Assembly (NCBI GenBank): GCA_027886185.1
Contig: WOAB01000761.1
Span: forward strand, 1,054,001-1,118,000
Reading direction: 5' to 3'
DNA length: 64,000 nt
From: Rheum nobile
Lineage: Eukaryota > Streptophyta > Magnoliopsida > Caryophyllales > Polygonaceae
Shown: positions 23,785-36,233 of the stretch, in pieces
Layout: each line of letters opens with the position of its first letter
Position numbering within the stretch: position 1 is the first letter of the stretch
Notes under the pieces: generated by a model
Seen by the model: the letters and a program-made list of their open reading frames with translations, nothing else
What the model was told of the DNA's origin: nothing
Databases searched by the model: none
Translations under genes and position numbers: made by a program

Positions 23785-25445
23785 GAAGTGGTCAATGATA
23801 TGTTGTCTTCTCGAAGCCAGATTTCAAGTAAGAAAAGGGAGTCCATCCTTTTTGATGTCATCTCGAACACTCTTTTGCAAATTCTATTTGAGGACCATGA
23901 AAAGAAGAAGACTCATTTTAGGGAAGTTTCACTTGTCTCAACTTTGTCAATTCCTTTCCATTTGTTTGAAAATTATCATATATCAAGGGGTACAGAATCA
24001 CATGTGCTAAAATTAGTTTTTGCATGTAGAACCATATACTCATGTGTGCATCATAGTTCTCATTCTCAATTCTTGTTAAATGAGATGGATTTAGTTCATT
24101 GCATTAATTTTTTTGATAAGTTTGTCATGTGCAGACATGCTCCATGATTAGACACATACTTAGGAAGAGTTTGGGCAACATTTATGCTTGGACATTCATT
24201 CATGGACATCATATAGATCTAGGAAGGTTTGCTCTAATATTTCCTTCTTTATTTGGATATTCTTTGTTGGTTCCTCGCTTCAATAATTTTCCTTGTGTAG
24301 GTTCATGCATTCTAGAATTCTTTCCAGAAGTCCACTCGGATTCGAGGATGAATCCTTTCAAAGGGGGAGAGGATGATGTGATCACGCTTGTGCACCATCA
24401 AGTCCGTCAAGATCAGGCCTCACCAATCTCACCAAGGGTCACACAAGGACCACCAAGGTTGTCCCCAAGTCCTCCAAGTTCCAAGCCGCCCAGGCTGGGT
24501 GTTGGATTACAACAAGGGCTTTGCAACTCCTCAAGCTAATTTGATCTTATCACTAAGCTACCATCACCACATGTTCCGAGGCTCCCTAATAGCTCATTGG
24601 AGTCAATAACTCCCATGAAAATCCTCATCCCAAGGATCGCGCCCACAAGCCAAACCACATATAGGGTTTTCCTTTCCCCTCTCAACTTTCTCCCACTTCT
24701 AGGAGACTTTACTCGAGCCATAATTTCCCCCCATCCTTATACCTCCAAAGAAGCCTAATGATCCCAAGTGTGCCAAAATATTTTGATCTTGGCTCGGTGG
24801 TTCTGATTCAAGCTCAAATTTGCTCGTCGTTGTCACCACCAGCCTACACCTTGACACTTCCTAAAGGCGCATTTGCAAATCCCTCATGCATTTCCTCTCA
24901 AATTTAATAGGGAGGTGGCTCAATTCCTGCTCTTCAATGTGTCCAGATCATTCGTGGGAATTCAAATTGGTTCCTTGGGCATCAATCTCATAATAATGAA
25001 GAGTTGTTCTTGCCTTTACTAAGGCTAGCTCAAAGGTTCTTTCTCTTCAATTTCATAGCATTATAAGATATCCTTGTTTCTATTGCTTAGGCATCTTGTT
25101 CATCATCAAAAACAAGAGTTATCAATCGAGTTTTCTTTGGAGTGATTCCAACAAAATTCTCTCTTTCTTCGTGAGTTCATCGAAGAATGCTTAAGTTAAT
25201 CTTGGTGTGTTTATCCAACCTTAACTTGGCGAATTGCTCAAGAAACTATGGTGCGTTCATCCACACTTTCTTGTTCACCTATCCTCCTCTTAAAACCCAG
25301 AGAAAACCCTCCACTAAATAGATCAAATCGATCTCCAAAACAACATCAAGATCTTCCGAGAAGAAGATCCATTTCCAAGGCATGTGAAGCACAACTTGGA
25401 GGCGGCTTCACCTTGACACTGAGCATCATTCGAGGCTAGGGTTAC
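23737..25445 (+). mobile_element. 3' remnant of a Ty3/gypsy element and its LTR
   Basis: The peptide DSRMNPFKGGEDDVI at about 24338-24382 is the conserved end-of-polyprotein signature of many plant gypsy elements (DSR-NPF-EGEDD). It coincides with a purine-rich tract, AAAGGGGGAGAGGATGATG, at 24359-24377, where a polypurine tract is expected. From there a stretch beginning TGTGATCACGC (24377) and ending GGGTTACA near 25445 has LTR-like length and ends. The frames upstream (23737-24147) contain no domain I can name and look decayed. Integrase and earlier domains are not recognisable, so this is a relic. Confidence 0.5.
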
Positions 25446-26580
25446 ACCATATTTGGTGCACATTTTAAAATTACAATGAATTGTGTGTGTTTCTCTTCTA
25501 TTTGTATAGGAGAATACTATATTAAATGAAACATGTGCTAATCACATGATCATTTTAATGAAAATTCAATCTCAACCTATAACTTTTCATGTAAATACAC
25601 CGATACACATGCTTTAAATAAAATACTAGTGCACAATTCAATATCATTCTGGTACACAATTTTGTCAACGTGGTGCACAAAATTTTAAGTGTGCCCAATG
25701 AATTTGAAACACAAATTATACGATTGAATTAGGTAGTGATGTTTCTTTGTTTTTTAATAAATGACTAATATGAGCCATTTGTTTTCAAATCTAGGTGGCT
25801 GAGATGAGTCCGCACGGGAGCACATGTTGTCACCCGATGAGCCTCCTATATATAAGGTTGTTTAGGTGCGGACAAGCGTTTTGTGCAAACGTGCGGACAA
25901 CATGCACAATTTAGTATGACATTGGTTGGCATTCAACTCATGTGCACATTTTGTGTCACTATGTGCACATTTATTTATATGATGGTGCACCTTCATACGT
26001 CGATGCACACTTATTTGTAACTCTAGTGTATATTTATTTCTAATATGGTGCACGTTTTGATATGACAGTGGTGTACATCCAACTCAATCCACATATTGTT
26101 TTTGTAACATGGTGCACATTTATTTGTACCATAGTACGCATTTATTGTTTGTAACTTTGTGCCACATTTATTTGTAACATTATCCACATTTATTTATTTG
26201 TAACTCTGTAAACATGTATTTGTAACATGATGCACATTCATATGTTGATGCACACTTATTTGAAGCTCTAATCAACATGTATGTGTAATATGATGCACGC
26301 TCATATAATAGTGCACAATTATATGTAACTTTGGTGCACTGACCAAACTCGCGGTCAACGATTGGTCAACATTCGTCAACGGTGAAGACTCATGGGTCAA
26401 TGTCGAAGACCAATATAATAGTACAATAATTGTGAAGCACATGTGTACTATTACACATTAAAATGAACTACAGTATGCATGTGCACCACATCACACGTGT
26501 TGTATACAATACACACAGTTCGCACGACAACCATCCATTGGGCGTCAGCATATGATCATGTTCTTATATATATAGAGAGA
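25446..26580. other. Gene-free stretch with repeated TGCACA-type words
   Basis: From about 25680 to 26340 the sequence is dominated by variants of GTGCACATTTATTTGTAAC spaced 25-60 bases apart, on a background of TGGTGCAC and ATGCACACTTATTTG. No open frame or termini were found. It may be the inside of a non-autonomous transposon. Confidence 0.55.
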
Positions 26581-26583
26581 AAC

Positions 26584-28679
26584 TTAGGTAAAACGAGTCT
26601 GTGGTAAATTGAGTGAATAATCTTGGAGCGTCAAATTAAGGGTGATGGGCGGATGAATTTGAATAGAGATATTTGGGTGTAGTGGGGAGTGTAACATGAG
26701 AGTGAATATCACAATCGTAGTTGGGGAATTTTCCTAATTAATAAAATTAAAAAGGGAAGATTTGCACCAAGATTAGAGAGAGAAGACGAGAATCTGCATC
26801 CAAAATCTTCAGAATGCTATGATGATATTCGAAAAAGGAAAGAATTGTAGTTTTGTTATGATTGCAATCTCACATGAGAGAAGAGGAGATATATTCGGAA
26901 ACTGATATGCATTGTACTATAACCGTTATTCAGAAATCGTTATGGTAAATTCAAGCCACTGTAATGATACTTGTGAAATGATATACAAGAAATTACTAAT
27001 GATATTCAAGAATCGTTAAGGCATATTCACGCCATTGTAATGATATTCATGAATATACATGATACTATAAATGATATTCATCACATTGTCTTGAATATTC
27101 ACTCTTTTATATGATATTCATGTGCTTCGTGTTGCATTGATATTTATTATCTTATATACTGATTGCATTGTTGAATGGATATGCACTTCGTTGATATTGA
27201 TATTCATCATGTTTTTAAATTCTCAAATTAGGATCGCACTTAGACAAGTTCATGAATATCTCAACATACAGTTTGCATAACAGAAAAAGAAGTGTGCATA
27301 TCATACGCAGACAAGTGAATATCACATACATCGTATAGAAAGTGGTTCTACCGCTCATATCCTAGTAAAATCAAATACTTGTGTGCACAAGGGAAGGATT
27401 CAATAATGTAGCTAACAATACGGGCAAATGTAAGACCACATCTAACAGTACGAGCAAACGTAAGACCACATCTAACAGCTGGTCTTATCCCTTTCACAAC
27501 CAACCACGAGCTTCATACGTTTATTCATCAATCGAGTGGTTGTAACATGTGGAGACCCATCCCCAACTTTAGTGTTCTCAATAGCTTGTGGAGATTCAGT
27601 GTTCCCAATTAGCTCAGTTACATTATCAACTTCAGTGTGTTGAATAATTTGTGGAGACTCATCATCCGACCTTCTTGTAGGCAAACTTGAATATAAGAAA
27701 CTAAGGACATGAAACCTAAACATGAATAACAATTAATACTTCAAAACATGAATATCATATAAAAGAGTGAGTGAGTATCAATGCATAGGTCATTAAAAAC
27801 TCAATATTTATTTTTCATATCAACACATGAAGCGTGAATATCATACCAATACAGGTACATATCACATATATGAATATCTTTTGCATATCAACATATGAAG
27901 CGTGAATATCAAACAGAACTTAAATACGTTGACGATACTTATAAAGAGATGAAATACACACATGAATATCTACACTGACAACACGAATATCGACAAGAGA
28001 ATTTGAATATCACAATAGTACTCGAGGTACGAGGATTCACACATGAAACAATGTTCATCTCAACTACAACCATACACATCTAATGTTGATTATTCGAAAC
28101 AACTTTGAAAAACCTAATTCATGAACAAATCAAACAAACCACACCTGCAAATCGAATTTAAACCAAAAAATCAACATCAAAAACCTAATATTGAAAATTG
28201 CAGAATCTCCTCTGATAGATGGAGAAGGGAGGAGAGATGATGGAGAAGACAATCGAATTTAAACAAAAAAATCAACATAAAAAACCTAAAATTTAATGGT
28301 GAAAATCCAAGTTTGAAGATGAATACCTATTTTGGGAAGATGACAAACCGACACAAATATTGATAATTCTTGACGAAGATGATTCAAGGGAGACAACTTC
28401 AGAACTTTAAGCTTCACGATGAACTTCAATGGAGGTTGAGGACGATTTTTGAGAGGAGAGAAAGCAACGTTTTTTTTGGGAGAAAAAGCATCGTTTCTTT
28501 TTGGGAGAGAGAATCACATATGTGATTTTGGGGGAAAGTAAATCCCACAAAATAAGGATTGTGATTTAATCAGATACACGTGTTCCATTTTAAATTTTCT
28601 GCACCTCTTATGATTCAATCTGGTTCATTCATTAAATCCTCATCCAACGTTTTAGATTAGTACACTCGTTTTACCCTAA
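26584..28679. mobile_element. 2.1-kb non-autonomous element with terminal inverted repeats
   Basis: The left end reads TTAGGTAAAACGAGT (26584). The right end, as reverse complement, reads TTAGGGTAAAACGAGT (ending 28679), with continuing weaker similarity for about 60 bases. Both flanks are TATATATA tracts, as if it inserted into an AT microsatellite. The interior is AT-rich and carries many GATATTCA/TGAATATC words. No transposase could be read. A short minus-strand frame at 27472-27732 has no recognisable domain. Confidence 0.6.
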
Positions 28680-28714
28680 CACCCTGATTCATTAGAGCCT
28701 AAATATATATATAT

Positions 28715-29860
28715 ATATATAGAATTAGGTTCTGGTGAAACGAACTCTTACGGTAAAATAGAGGTACTAATCAGGAGCGTTGGATGAGGAGAGAATTAAT
28801 GGCTCAGATTTAATCCTAATGAGTGCAAATTTAAGAAATGGAATTAGGTGCACCGGATTATACCAAATCCTGATTTCATGGGATTTTATTTCCATTCAAA
28901 ATCTCTCAAATCTCACATATACAGTTACTTCCATTCTCTCCCAAAAGACCGCTCCAAAACCTTCTTTGCCAAATCTCCCTAAACCTCCATTGAAGCTCCA
29001 ACTCCGCCTCCCGACTCCACACGATTGTCCGTCTCCGCGGAAGCAAGAAGGCGATTGAGGTGTTCCCTTCGCCGGAAATCGGGGTTGTTTCTCAGCCCTA
29101 AGCGACGCGCGCATATCTGGAAGGAAAAAGAAGAAGGCAAGAGCGAGGTTGTGGATGAAGCTTGATCGAAACGGCGAATGCGAGGTGGCCGAGTGGGATA
29201 AAATTGTGATTATCAATCATGCTGCTATCCCTGCTAGGGATTTGAGGATCCTTGGCCCTCTTTTTTCTCATTCATGCACTATTATTGGTAGCCTTTCTCT
29301 CTTCTCTCTTGTTATCTGATTTGAATTTGAGGGTTTCAGACTTTGTTTGAGTTAATTGATGCTCAAAATTGGCGCTCTATTGTCCTGCCTTGTTTGGATT
29401 TATTGTAGCTAATGCCATTTTCATCATCGATATTCTAGTTTTCATTCTAGTGATAATGGTGGAGTTGAATCTGGTGATGATGATGGCTTTCTTAACACTA
29501 CCGGCAACAAGAACTCGTGATCAGAGGAAGAGATGTAGAGGTCGTCGCAAACGAAGAGCTCCAAGTCAGGGATGGGGTGTCAAAGTTGTTAAGGTTGGCG
29601 ACACCAGCAGTCAGACGATTCTAAATCGAGTCAAGGATGTTATTCACAATATTATACATGATATTCATGATATTGGGTGGTGATATTCGTGTAATTAGGT
29701 GATGATATTCATATAATTGGATGGTGATCAATATTTACGAATTGGGTGGTGATATTCATGTAATTAGGTGATGACATTCATATAATTAAGTGGTGACCGA
29801 TATTCATGATTTGAGTGGTGATATTCATGTAATTGGATGGTGATATTCATTTATGTGCTC
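28715..29860. mobile_element. Related truncated element with GATATTCATG array
   Basis: Its start (ATTAGGTTCTGGTGAAACGA, then GGTAAAATAGAGGTACTAAT) resembles the reverse complement of the right end of the preceding element, through GCGTTGGATGAGGA and TGGGATTTTATTTCC. From about 29640 to 29860 it holds a degenerate tandem array of units near 30 bases built on GATATTCATGTAATTGG(A/G)TGGT. No matching right end is present. The sequence is cut at about 29858 by unrelated DNA. Confidence 0.5.
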
Positions 29861-30212
29861 CGAGCTTAACCCAATCCGGGCTACGACCAGCCCAAGGCAA
29901 CCAAGACCATGGAGTCCCCCTTGCCATAAGACTTAGTCTATTTTATCATATTATTCCCTATTTTCTGTTGTTTCCCGTTTTGGCATGTTGCCAATTAAAG
30001 CATTGTCTATTTCTGCACTTTCTATTTCGGGCGTGTGACTTTCTCTTGCTAGAGAAGCCGGCCCATTCGTATGACTTGCGGCCTAAGCCCCTTAGGGGTC
30101 TTGGTCGTGCATATTGGCTATATATAGCCTTCGTTGTACTTGTTTATGATTACGTTGAATATTATGCCTAAGCTTCGTAGTTGACTTGAACTCCTCCCCT
30201 TAGGCCTCGACA
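29861..30212 (+). other. Unassigned repeat-like stretch before the gypsy LTR
   Basis: This stretch begins near CTCCGAGCTTAACCCAATCC and looks like the end of a different LTR (a TATATATAGCC box near 30120 and long T-rich runs). It replaces the first part of the following 5' LTR, whose homology with the 3' LTR starts only at 30213. Confidence 0.35.
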
Positions 30213-31125
30213 TCAGCAGAGTTGCTTTTTAGGATTTCCCTAGTTATTTTATCAGTTTTTATTAATTGTTTTAATTACGTTTTTTTATGGAAATTGTTAT
30301 CTTTAGCCTAGGATATAAATACTTTGCTAAACCTAGTTTTCATTATGTTGTTTTTGGGAGAACGATCGTTTCAATTTTTTTTGGAGTTTTTGCAAGACTA
30401 TGAAGAACTAAGTTCCTTTACTTGGTTAGAGGATTGAAGCCTTCGTTTGATTTGGTTGTAAGATTATAACTCTTGTTCTACTTCTTTGAATGTTATTGAT
30501 TCTCTTGAACTTAATCCCTTTGAATTTTGCTATATGGCCATTGGTATTACTCTTATGCTAGAGTTGGATTATTTCTAGTTGAAATATCTGAGTTAGAGTA
30601 GCAACTATGATCTTCTAGAACTAGTTGTGATAGTTTATTGTAGAAGAGAATTGATTTGTATGCTAAATAAAAACTAGTTATTTTATGTTGCATGTATCTG
30701 CTGAAATTCTTGGAACTTACTGCTGCTATTGAATTGAATCTCGATAGTTTCTTGATTGTTTGATAGTTAGTATTATCAAGGTCTGGTTGTCCTGTTAATA
30801 AACTTAAGAAAAGGAATTGGAACATTCATTGGGTTAAAGAACTAGAGATAATCGATGATCAACCAATCAAACTGAAGTGTAGATATCTGTCTGGCTAAGC
30901 TCTTTCATCAATATCTGTTTACATCTTTGTTACTTCTATTAGTTAATTTCGTAGCTTTAGAACTCAAACCAAAACCCATCTTTGTTACTGTTGATGATTG
31001 GTAAACGATTTCTGCAAACAGGATAGATAGCTTGATTCTCCGTGGGTTCGACCCTTACTTGACAGACTACATTAGTTGGGTTTTTAAGGTTTCTTTGATA
31101 GGTACATACGACAAAAGCCTTATCA
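30213..31125 (+). repeat. 5' LTR, missing about its first 280 bases
   Basis: Homology with the 3' LTR runs from CAGCAGAGTTGC to the end (TTATCA). The 3' LTR has a further 280 or so bases at its start that are absent here. Confidence 0.85.
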
Positions 31126-31214
31126 AATTTGGCGATATTGCCGGGAAATCTAAAGTTTTGATCTTTTCGTGTTTGTGTGTGATTGTTTACCAACTGTTGT
31201 GTGGAACCTGTCTT

Positions 31215-33503
31215 ATGGTTCACACCCGTGCTACTAATTCTTCAATTTTAAATCTTGATCCAGAAATTGAGCGGACACTTTACAGGAACCACAGAATCAT
31301 TCGTGAGCAACTCGAGATGGCTGAACAATAGACTTTGAGGCAGTTAACTGCACCGAATTTAGAGCAACAACCGCTTGTTGTGCAGTTTCCTGAGCTGGCT
31401 GATGGTGTGAATTTTGAGTTGAAATCTAGGTTAATTCACTTGCTATCCCACTTCCATGGGATGAATGGAGAAGACCCCAACAAGCACTTATCTGAATTTC
31501 ACGCTATCTGCACTAGCATGAAGCCGAGGGCAGTGACAGAGGACCAAATCAAGCTGAGGGCCTTTCCTTTCTCTTTGAAGGATTCAGCCAATGACTGGTT
31601 TTACTATCTAGCCCTGGGAAGTATTGATACATGAGCAAAGATGAAGAAAGCCTTTCTAGAGAAGTACTTTCATGCAATAAAGCTCAATAGCCTAAAGAAG
31701 AATATCAACAACATTGAACAATATGCTACTGAGACTTTGTATGAGTACTATGAGAGATTAAAACGGCTAATATCAAGATGTCCGTACCATGGTTATTCTG
31801 ATCATGATCTCATTCTATATCTTTATGGAGGACTTCTTGATGATGAGCGCAGAATGGTGAACGCAGCTTGTGGAGGTAACATTCTGAACAAAACGCCTGC
31901 TATAGCATTTGAGATGTTTTCTGAGCTATCTGAAAGCTCAAGGCAATTCAGCAAGAGAGCAAGCTCTCACGCAGCCAAAACAGCCGACTCTCATCCATCA
32001 TCTACACTGCAATCTAATGTGAACGAGTTGAAGGAGATTATGTAGCGTTTTATGGTGAAAGGTACTCCGCAACAAGCTAAGGCCTGCGGCATCTGTTATG
32101 ACACACTCCATCCTACTGATGCATGCCCGCAACTGCAAGAGCCTATAGCTAAAGTGAATGTTGTGGGAGGTTTCGGACCTCCTAGACCAAGATATGACCC
32201 ATACTCCAACACCTACAATCCTGGGTGGAGAGATCACCCCAATTTGAGATATGGGAACCCATAAAACCAGCAATTTCAACAGACTGGAGGTCAACAACAA
32301 CAACAATTTAGACCACCATATGATCATAGACCTCAGGGGTAGAATTCGAGTTCATCTATGTCTACAAAAGACATGATCAAGGTCCTTGCGCAGAACATGA
32401 TCACGATGCAGAGTAATCTAGCGCAATTTCAGCATGAGACCAAGTCTAGCATTCAGAACTTGGAGAATCAAGTTGGGCATATTTCGCTGGCATTGAGTAA
32501 ATTGGAAGCCAAGGATTCGGGTAAACAGCCGTCATAAACGAAGTTGAACCCAAGGGAGCATGTCAACGTTGTCACTCTGAGATGTGGGAAGAAGCTGAAT
32601 GATGCGGTTGAGAGTCGTGCTCCCTTCGTTGAAAGAGGCAAAGACTCTGCAGCAGAAGACGAGTTTCAGGCAAAGCCGCGGTCGTTGTCTGTCAACCGCG
32701 ATTGTGGCCTTGCCCTAGCAGTTGAAAAGCCGTATGTTAGGCCGGATTTCCCACCACTCAGCTCATACAAGCCCGTCCCACCATTCCGTGAGGTGCTGAA
32801 AGACGCAAGGAAGCTAGAAAGCGACAAGGAGGTATTTGAAACTTTCAACAAATGTGAGATAAACATTCCCCTGCTTAAGTTGATTAAAAGTGTTCCTCGT
32901 TATGCAAAATTTCTTAAGGAATTGTGCACAATTAAAAGGAACCAAAAATTGAAGGGTAAGCAAAAAGTTAAGGTGAGTGAGCATGTGTCGGCTGTATTTC
33001 AAAGGCGAATGCCTAAGAAGTGTAGCGATCCTGACATGTTTAGCATTCCTTGTGTGATTGGTGAAACCAAGTTTGAAAGAGCCATGTTAGATTTAGGTGC
33101 ATCCATTAATGTGTTGCCTTACTCTCTATATGAATCTTTAGGACTTGGACCATTGCATGAAACTAAGGTTGTTATTCAATTAGCTGACCGTTCTACTGCA
33201 TATCCGAAGGGGGTAGTTGAGGACGTACTTTTGAAGGTTGATAATTTGATTTTTCCTGTTGATTTCTTTGTGTTGAATAAGGAACAGGATAAGCATGCAA
33301 CCCCTATTTTGTTAGGTAGGCCATTTCTTAAGACCTCCAACACTAAAATTGATATGAGTAGTGGTGCACTTACTATGGAATTTGATATGGAAAGGGTAGA
33401 GTATAACATTTATGATGCTATGAAACACCTTCATGTTGATCATTCCTTGTGCTTTATTGATGTGATTACACCTCTAGAGCGAGATACTTTTGATGTCAGT
33501 TGA
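31215..33503 (+). pseudogene. gypsy gag and aspartic protease, interrupted by stops
   Basis: One frame runs from the ATG at 31215 to the TGA at 33503 without any frameshift, but it contains six internal stops: TAG 31329, TGA 31632, TAG 32043, TAA 32262, TAG 32340 and TAA 32535. The gag part shows the retrotrans_gag core (LSHFHGMNGEDPNKHLSEF, then LRAFPFSLKDSANDWFYYL). A short zinc-knuckle-like CGICYDTLHPTDACP (about 32090-32130) and a Gln-rich stretch follow. The protease part has the active-site signature LDLGASINVLP near 33090, where the classical D-T/S-G appears as D-L-G, and a flap-like ILLGRPFLKTSNTKID near 33310. Five stops replace expected Trp or Gln codons by a single transition. It would encode a capsid and maturation protease for packaging element RNA. 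Confidence 0.85.
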
Positions 33504-35041
33504 TCTATAAGGCACTATGTCCGAGCCCACGACATTAACCAAGGCGCTTCTCGGGAGGCAACCCGAGGTATGAAGTTTTACTTGTCATTTTTCTCCTTCT
33601 TCTGTTGTTATTTTTCTTTGTTTCGTTTTCTAGACTAACTTGTAGGTAAAGACGATTTCGAAGGCAAAGCCGCGACCGCAGCCTAAAAACCGCGATCATG
33701 ACCTTGCCTTGTACGAGAAGGATGCAACTGCGGTCGCGGCCTTCTCGATCTTGTTTTGGAAAAAAAAAGGGACGCCATGTGCAAGCCACGATCGCTGCCT
33801 GTCAACCGCGGCCTTGCCCTTGGTTTAAAAAAAAAAAGTGCCGAAGAGAAAGCCGCGATCGCTGCCCACCACACCGCGATCGCGGCCCTACTGGGAAGCA
33901 AGAACACCCCTTAATTTCTTCATGCTCGACATTTTTCACCTTATTCGTTCAAGTTGCCGCTTCCACATATCAAAACTCCCTTTCATAACTCCTCACTATC
34001 CATCATTTCCGATCCAAGTCGCCGCTCAAGTCCCCTCTGTTCACTCTCTTTGATGTAAGGCTGCTCGCCACTTCCTTCCTACTCGCTGCAGATCTTTTAT
34101 TCTTGTCGCGACCACTACTCGCTGCAATCGTCGGAATTTCAGCAGCGACTGCAGCAGCGAGCGATAGAACCCGCAACACAATTACACTAGGGCTTCGAAT
34201 CTATGTTCGTAGAGGAATCGTGCAATCCCGCTTCTTTGATATGCCCACTTAGCATAAAGTGGAATTATTTGATTGCACTCAGATTCTGTTTGAGCAGGAC
34301 CGCCATGGCGCCAGAGACTCTTGCTTTGTTGATCTTCCACTGCCACGCCAACCCCGACATCCGAGCCAAGGACCACCTCGACGACAATAGTGAGTATTTC
34401 TCTGTCTTCCCCAGATTTTCAGCTTAGTCTTTTATTACGTTAAGGACAATGCAATATTTAAGCATGGGGGAGAGATTTGTACTTGTTGTTGGTTATTAAA
34501 AAAAACAGAAAATCATGGCTAAGTTGAAAACCCGAAAGGGCGGCTTAGGCCAAATTCAGGGTCCCGGACCGGCATTAGGCCGGGGTAATAAGAGGCTGTA
34601 AAGAGATGTGAGAATTGGTGAGCTCGTCTAAGAAAAATGAAATGAGTGGCTAGGTGAAAACCCGAAAGGGCGCCTAGGCAGAATGAGTGAAAAAAAGAGA
34701 GTGATTAATAGGATTCATTCATTCTTCTGGTGTGGCAACATAAGTGGTGGAGCTATAAGGAGGTTTCGGGTAGGTCACTCTGGAGTTATAAGGAGTTAGA
34801 TTGGAGCTAGGATTATAAATTTTCATTCACATACTGGAGTTCGGGATAAGCGTGGGGGAAGTACTCTACTTTCCTTAATGCTGGTGAGATGCGTTTGTGT
34901 TTATTGGAGTGTTGTTCGTAGTAGGTGCAGTTCTTAGTGGAGAATTTTGTTTGTGATTCCTGAGACCTTGGGTATTACATTGGAGGAGTAGGGTTCCATT
35001 AGCTTACTCGAGGACGAGCAAGGTCTAAGCATGGGGGAATT
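33504..35041 (+). other. Noncoding 3' region of the gypsy element
   Basis: It begins with the GGCGCTTCTCGGGAGGCAAC block. It carries several copies of a CG-rich module built on AAGCCGCGATCGC and ACCGCGATCGCGGCC (33664-33890). It contains a short frame around 34303-34390 (MAPETLALLIFHCHANPDIR) with no domain I recognise. From 34500 it is rich in GGCCGGGG and AAACCCGAAAGGGCG words, the latter twice (34529, 34659). It ends in the polypurine tract. Confidence 0.6.
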
Positions 35042-36233
35042 TGATACGCTCTACTTTATAGTGTGTAACTAGGAATTGTTAGTACGCTATGAGGGATGTT
35101 TGTACTAGTTTAGGAGTTAATTTATGATTGAGGAGAGTGGGACGATTAGTACAGAAAGGGTGGGTTTTAGTGAGTTTGGAGCGTCAGAAGCTGAGGAAGG
35201 CAAAGCCACAGGCGCGGCCAACAAGGCAGCGATCGCGGCCATTGAAGAATTCGTTGAGGTCAAAGACAAGCAAAGCCGCGATCGCGTGCAATAAGGCAGC
35301 GATCGCGTCCATTGAAGAAAAATCAGCAGAGTTGCTTTTTCGGATTTCCCTAGTTATTTTATCAGTTTTTATTAATTGTTTTAATTACGTTTTTTATGGA
35401 AATTGTTATCTTTAGCCTAGGATATAAATACTTTGCTAAACCTAGTTTTCATTATGTTGTTTTTGGGAGAACGATCGTTTCAATTTTTTTTTGGAGTTTT
35501 TGCAAGACTATGAAGAACTAAGTTCCTTTACTTGGTTAGAGGATTGAAGACTTCGTTTGATTTGGTTATAAGATTATAACTCTTGTTCTACTTCTTTGAA
35601 TGTTATTGATTCTCTTGAACTTAATCCCTTTGAATTTTGCTATATGGCCATTGGTATTACTCTTATGCTAGAGTTGGATTATTTCTAGTTGAAATATCTG
35701 AGTCAGAGTAGCAACTATGATCTTCTAGAACTAATTGTGATAGTTTATTGTAGAAGAGAATTGATTTGCATGCTAAATAAAATTGGTTGTTTTATGTTGC
35801 ATGTATCTACTAAAATTCCTGGAACTTACTCTGCTATTGAATTGAATCTTGATAGTTTCTTGATTGTTTGATAGTTAGTATTATTAGGGTCTGATTGTCC
35901 TGTTAATAAACTTAAGAAAAGGAATTGGAACATTCATTGGGTTAAAGAACTGGAGATAATCGATGATCAACCAATCAAACCGAAGTGTGGATATTTGTCT
36001 GGCTGAGCTCTTTCGTCAATATCTGTTTACATCTTTGTTACTTCTGTTAGTTAATTTCGTAGCTTTAGAACTCAAACCAAAACCCCCCTTTGTTACTGTT
36101 GATGATTGGTAAACGATTTCTGCAAACAAGATAGATAGTTTGATTCTCTGTGGGTTCGACCCTTATTTGCCAGACTACATTAGTTGGGTTTTTAAAGTTT
36201 CTTTGATAGGTACATACGACAAAAGCCATGTCA
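35042..36233 (+). repeat. 3' LTR of the gypsy element
   Basis: It starts TGATACGCTCTACTTTATAG directly after the purine tract and ends ...CATGTCA. The first 280 bases include two more copies of the GCAGCGATCGCG module (35190-35325). No duplication of the target site can be shown because the 5' LTR start is missing. Confidence 0.85.

Larger units (their letters stand above)
30213..36233 (+). mobile_element. Ty3/gypsy (Athila/Tat-like) element lacking RT and integrase
   Basis: In order: a 5' LTR truncated at its start (30213-31125); a primer-binding site at 31130-31146 (TGGCGATATTGCCGGGA), which resembles the tRNA-Asp-type site of Athila/Tat elements; a gag-protease frame (31215-33503); about 1.5 kb of noncoding DNA; a polypurine tract at 35031-35040 (ATGGGGGAAT); and a 3' LTR (35042-36233) starting TGATACGC. 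The two LTRs align over about 910 bases with roughly thirty differences by eye, mostly transitions, so the insertion is not recent. Right after the protease comes the GGCGCTTCTCGGGAGGCAAC block that in this group normally follows pol. Reverse transcriptase, RNase H and integrase are therefore deleted, or were never part of this non-autonomous lineage. Confidence 0.85.
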
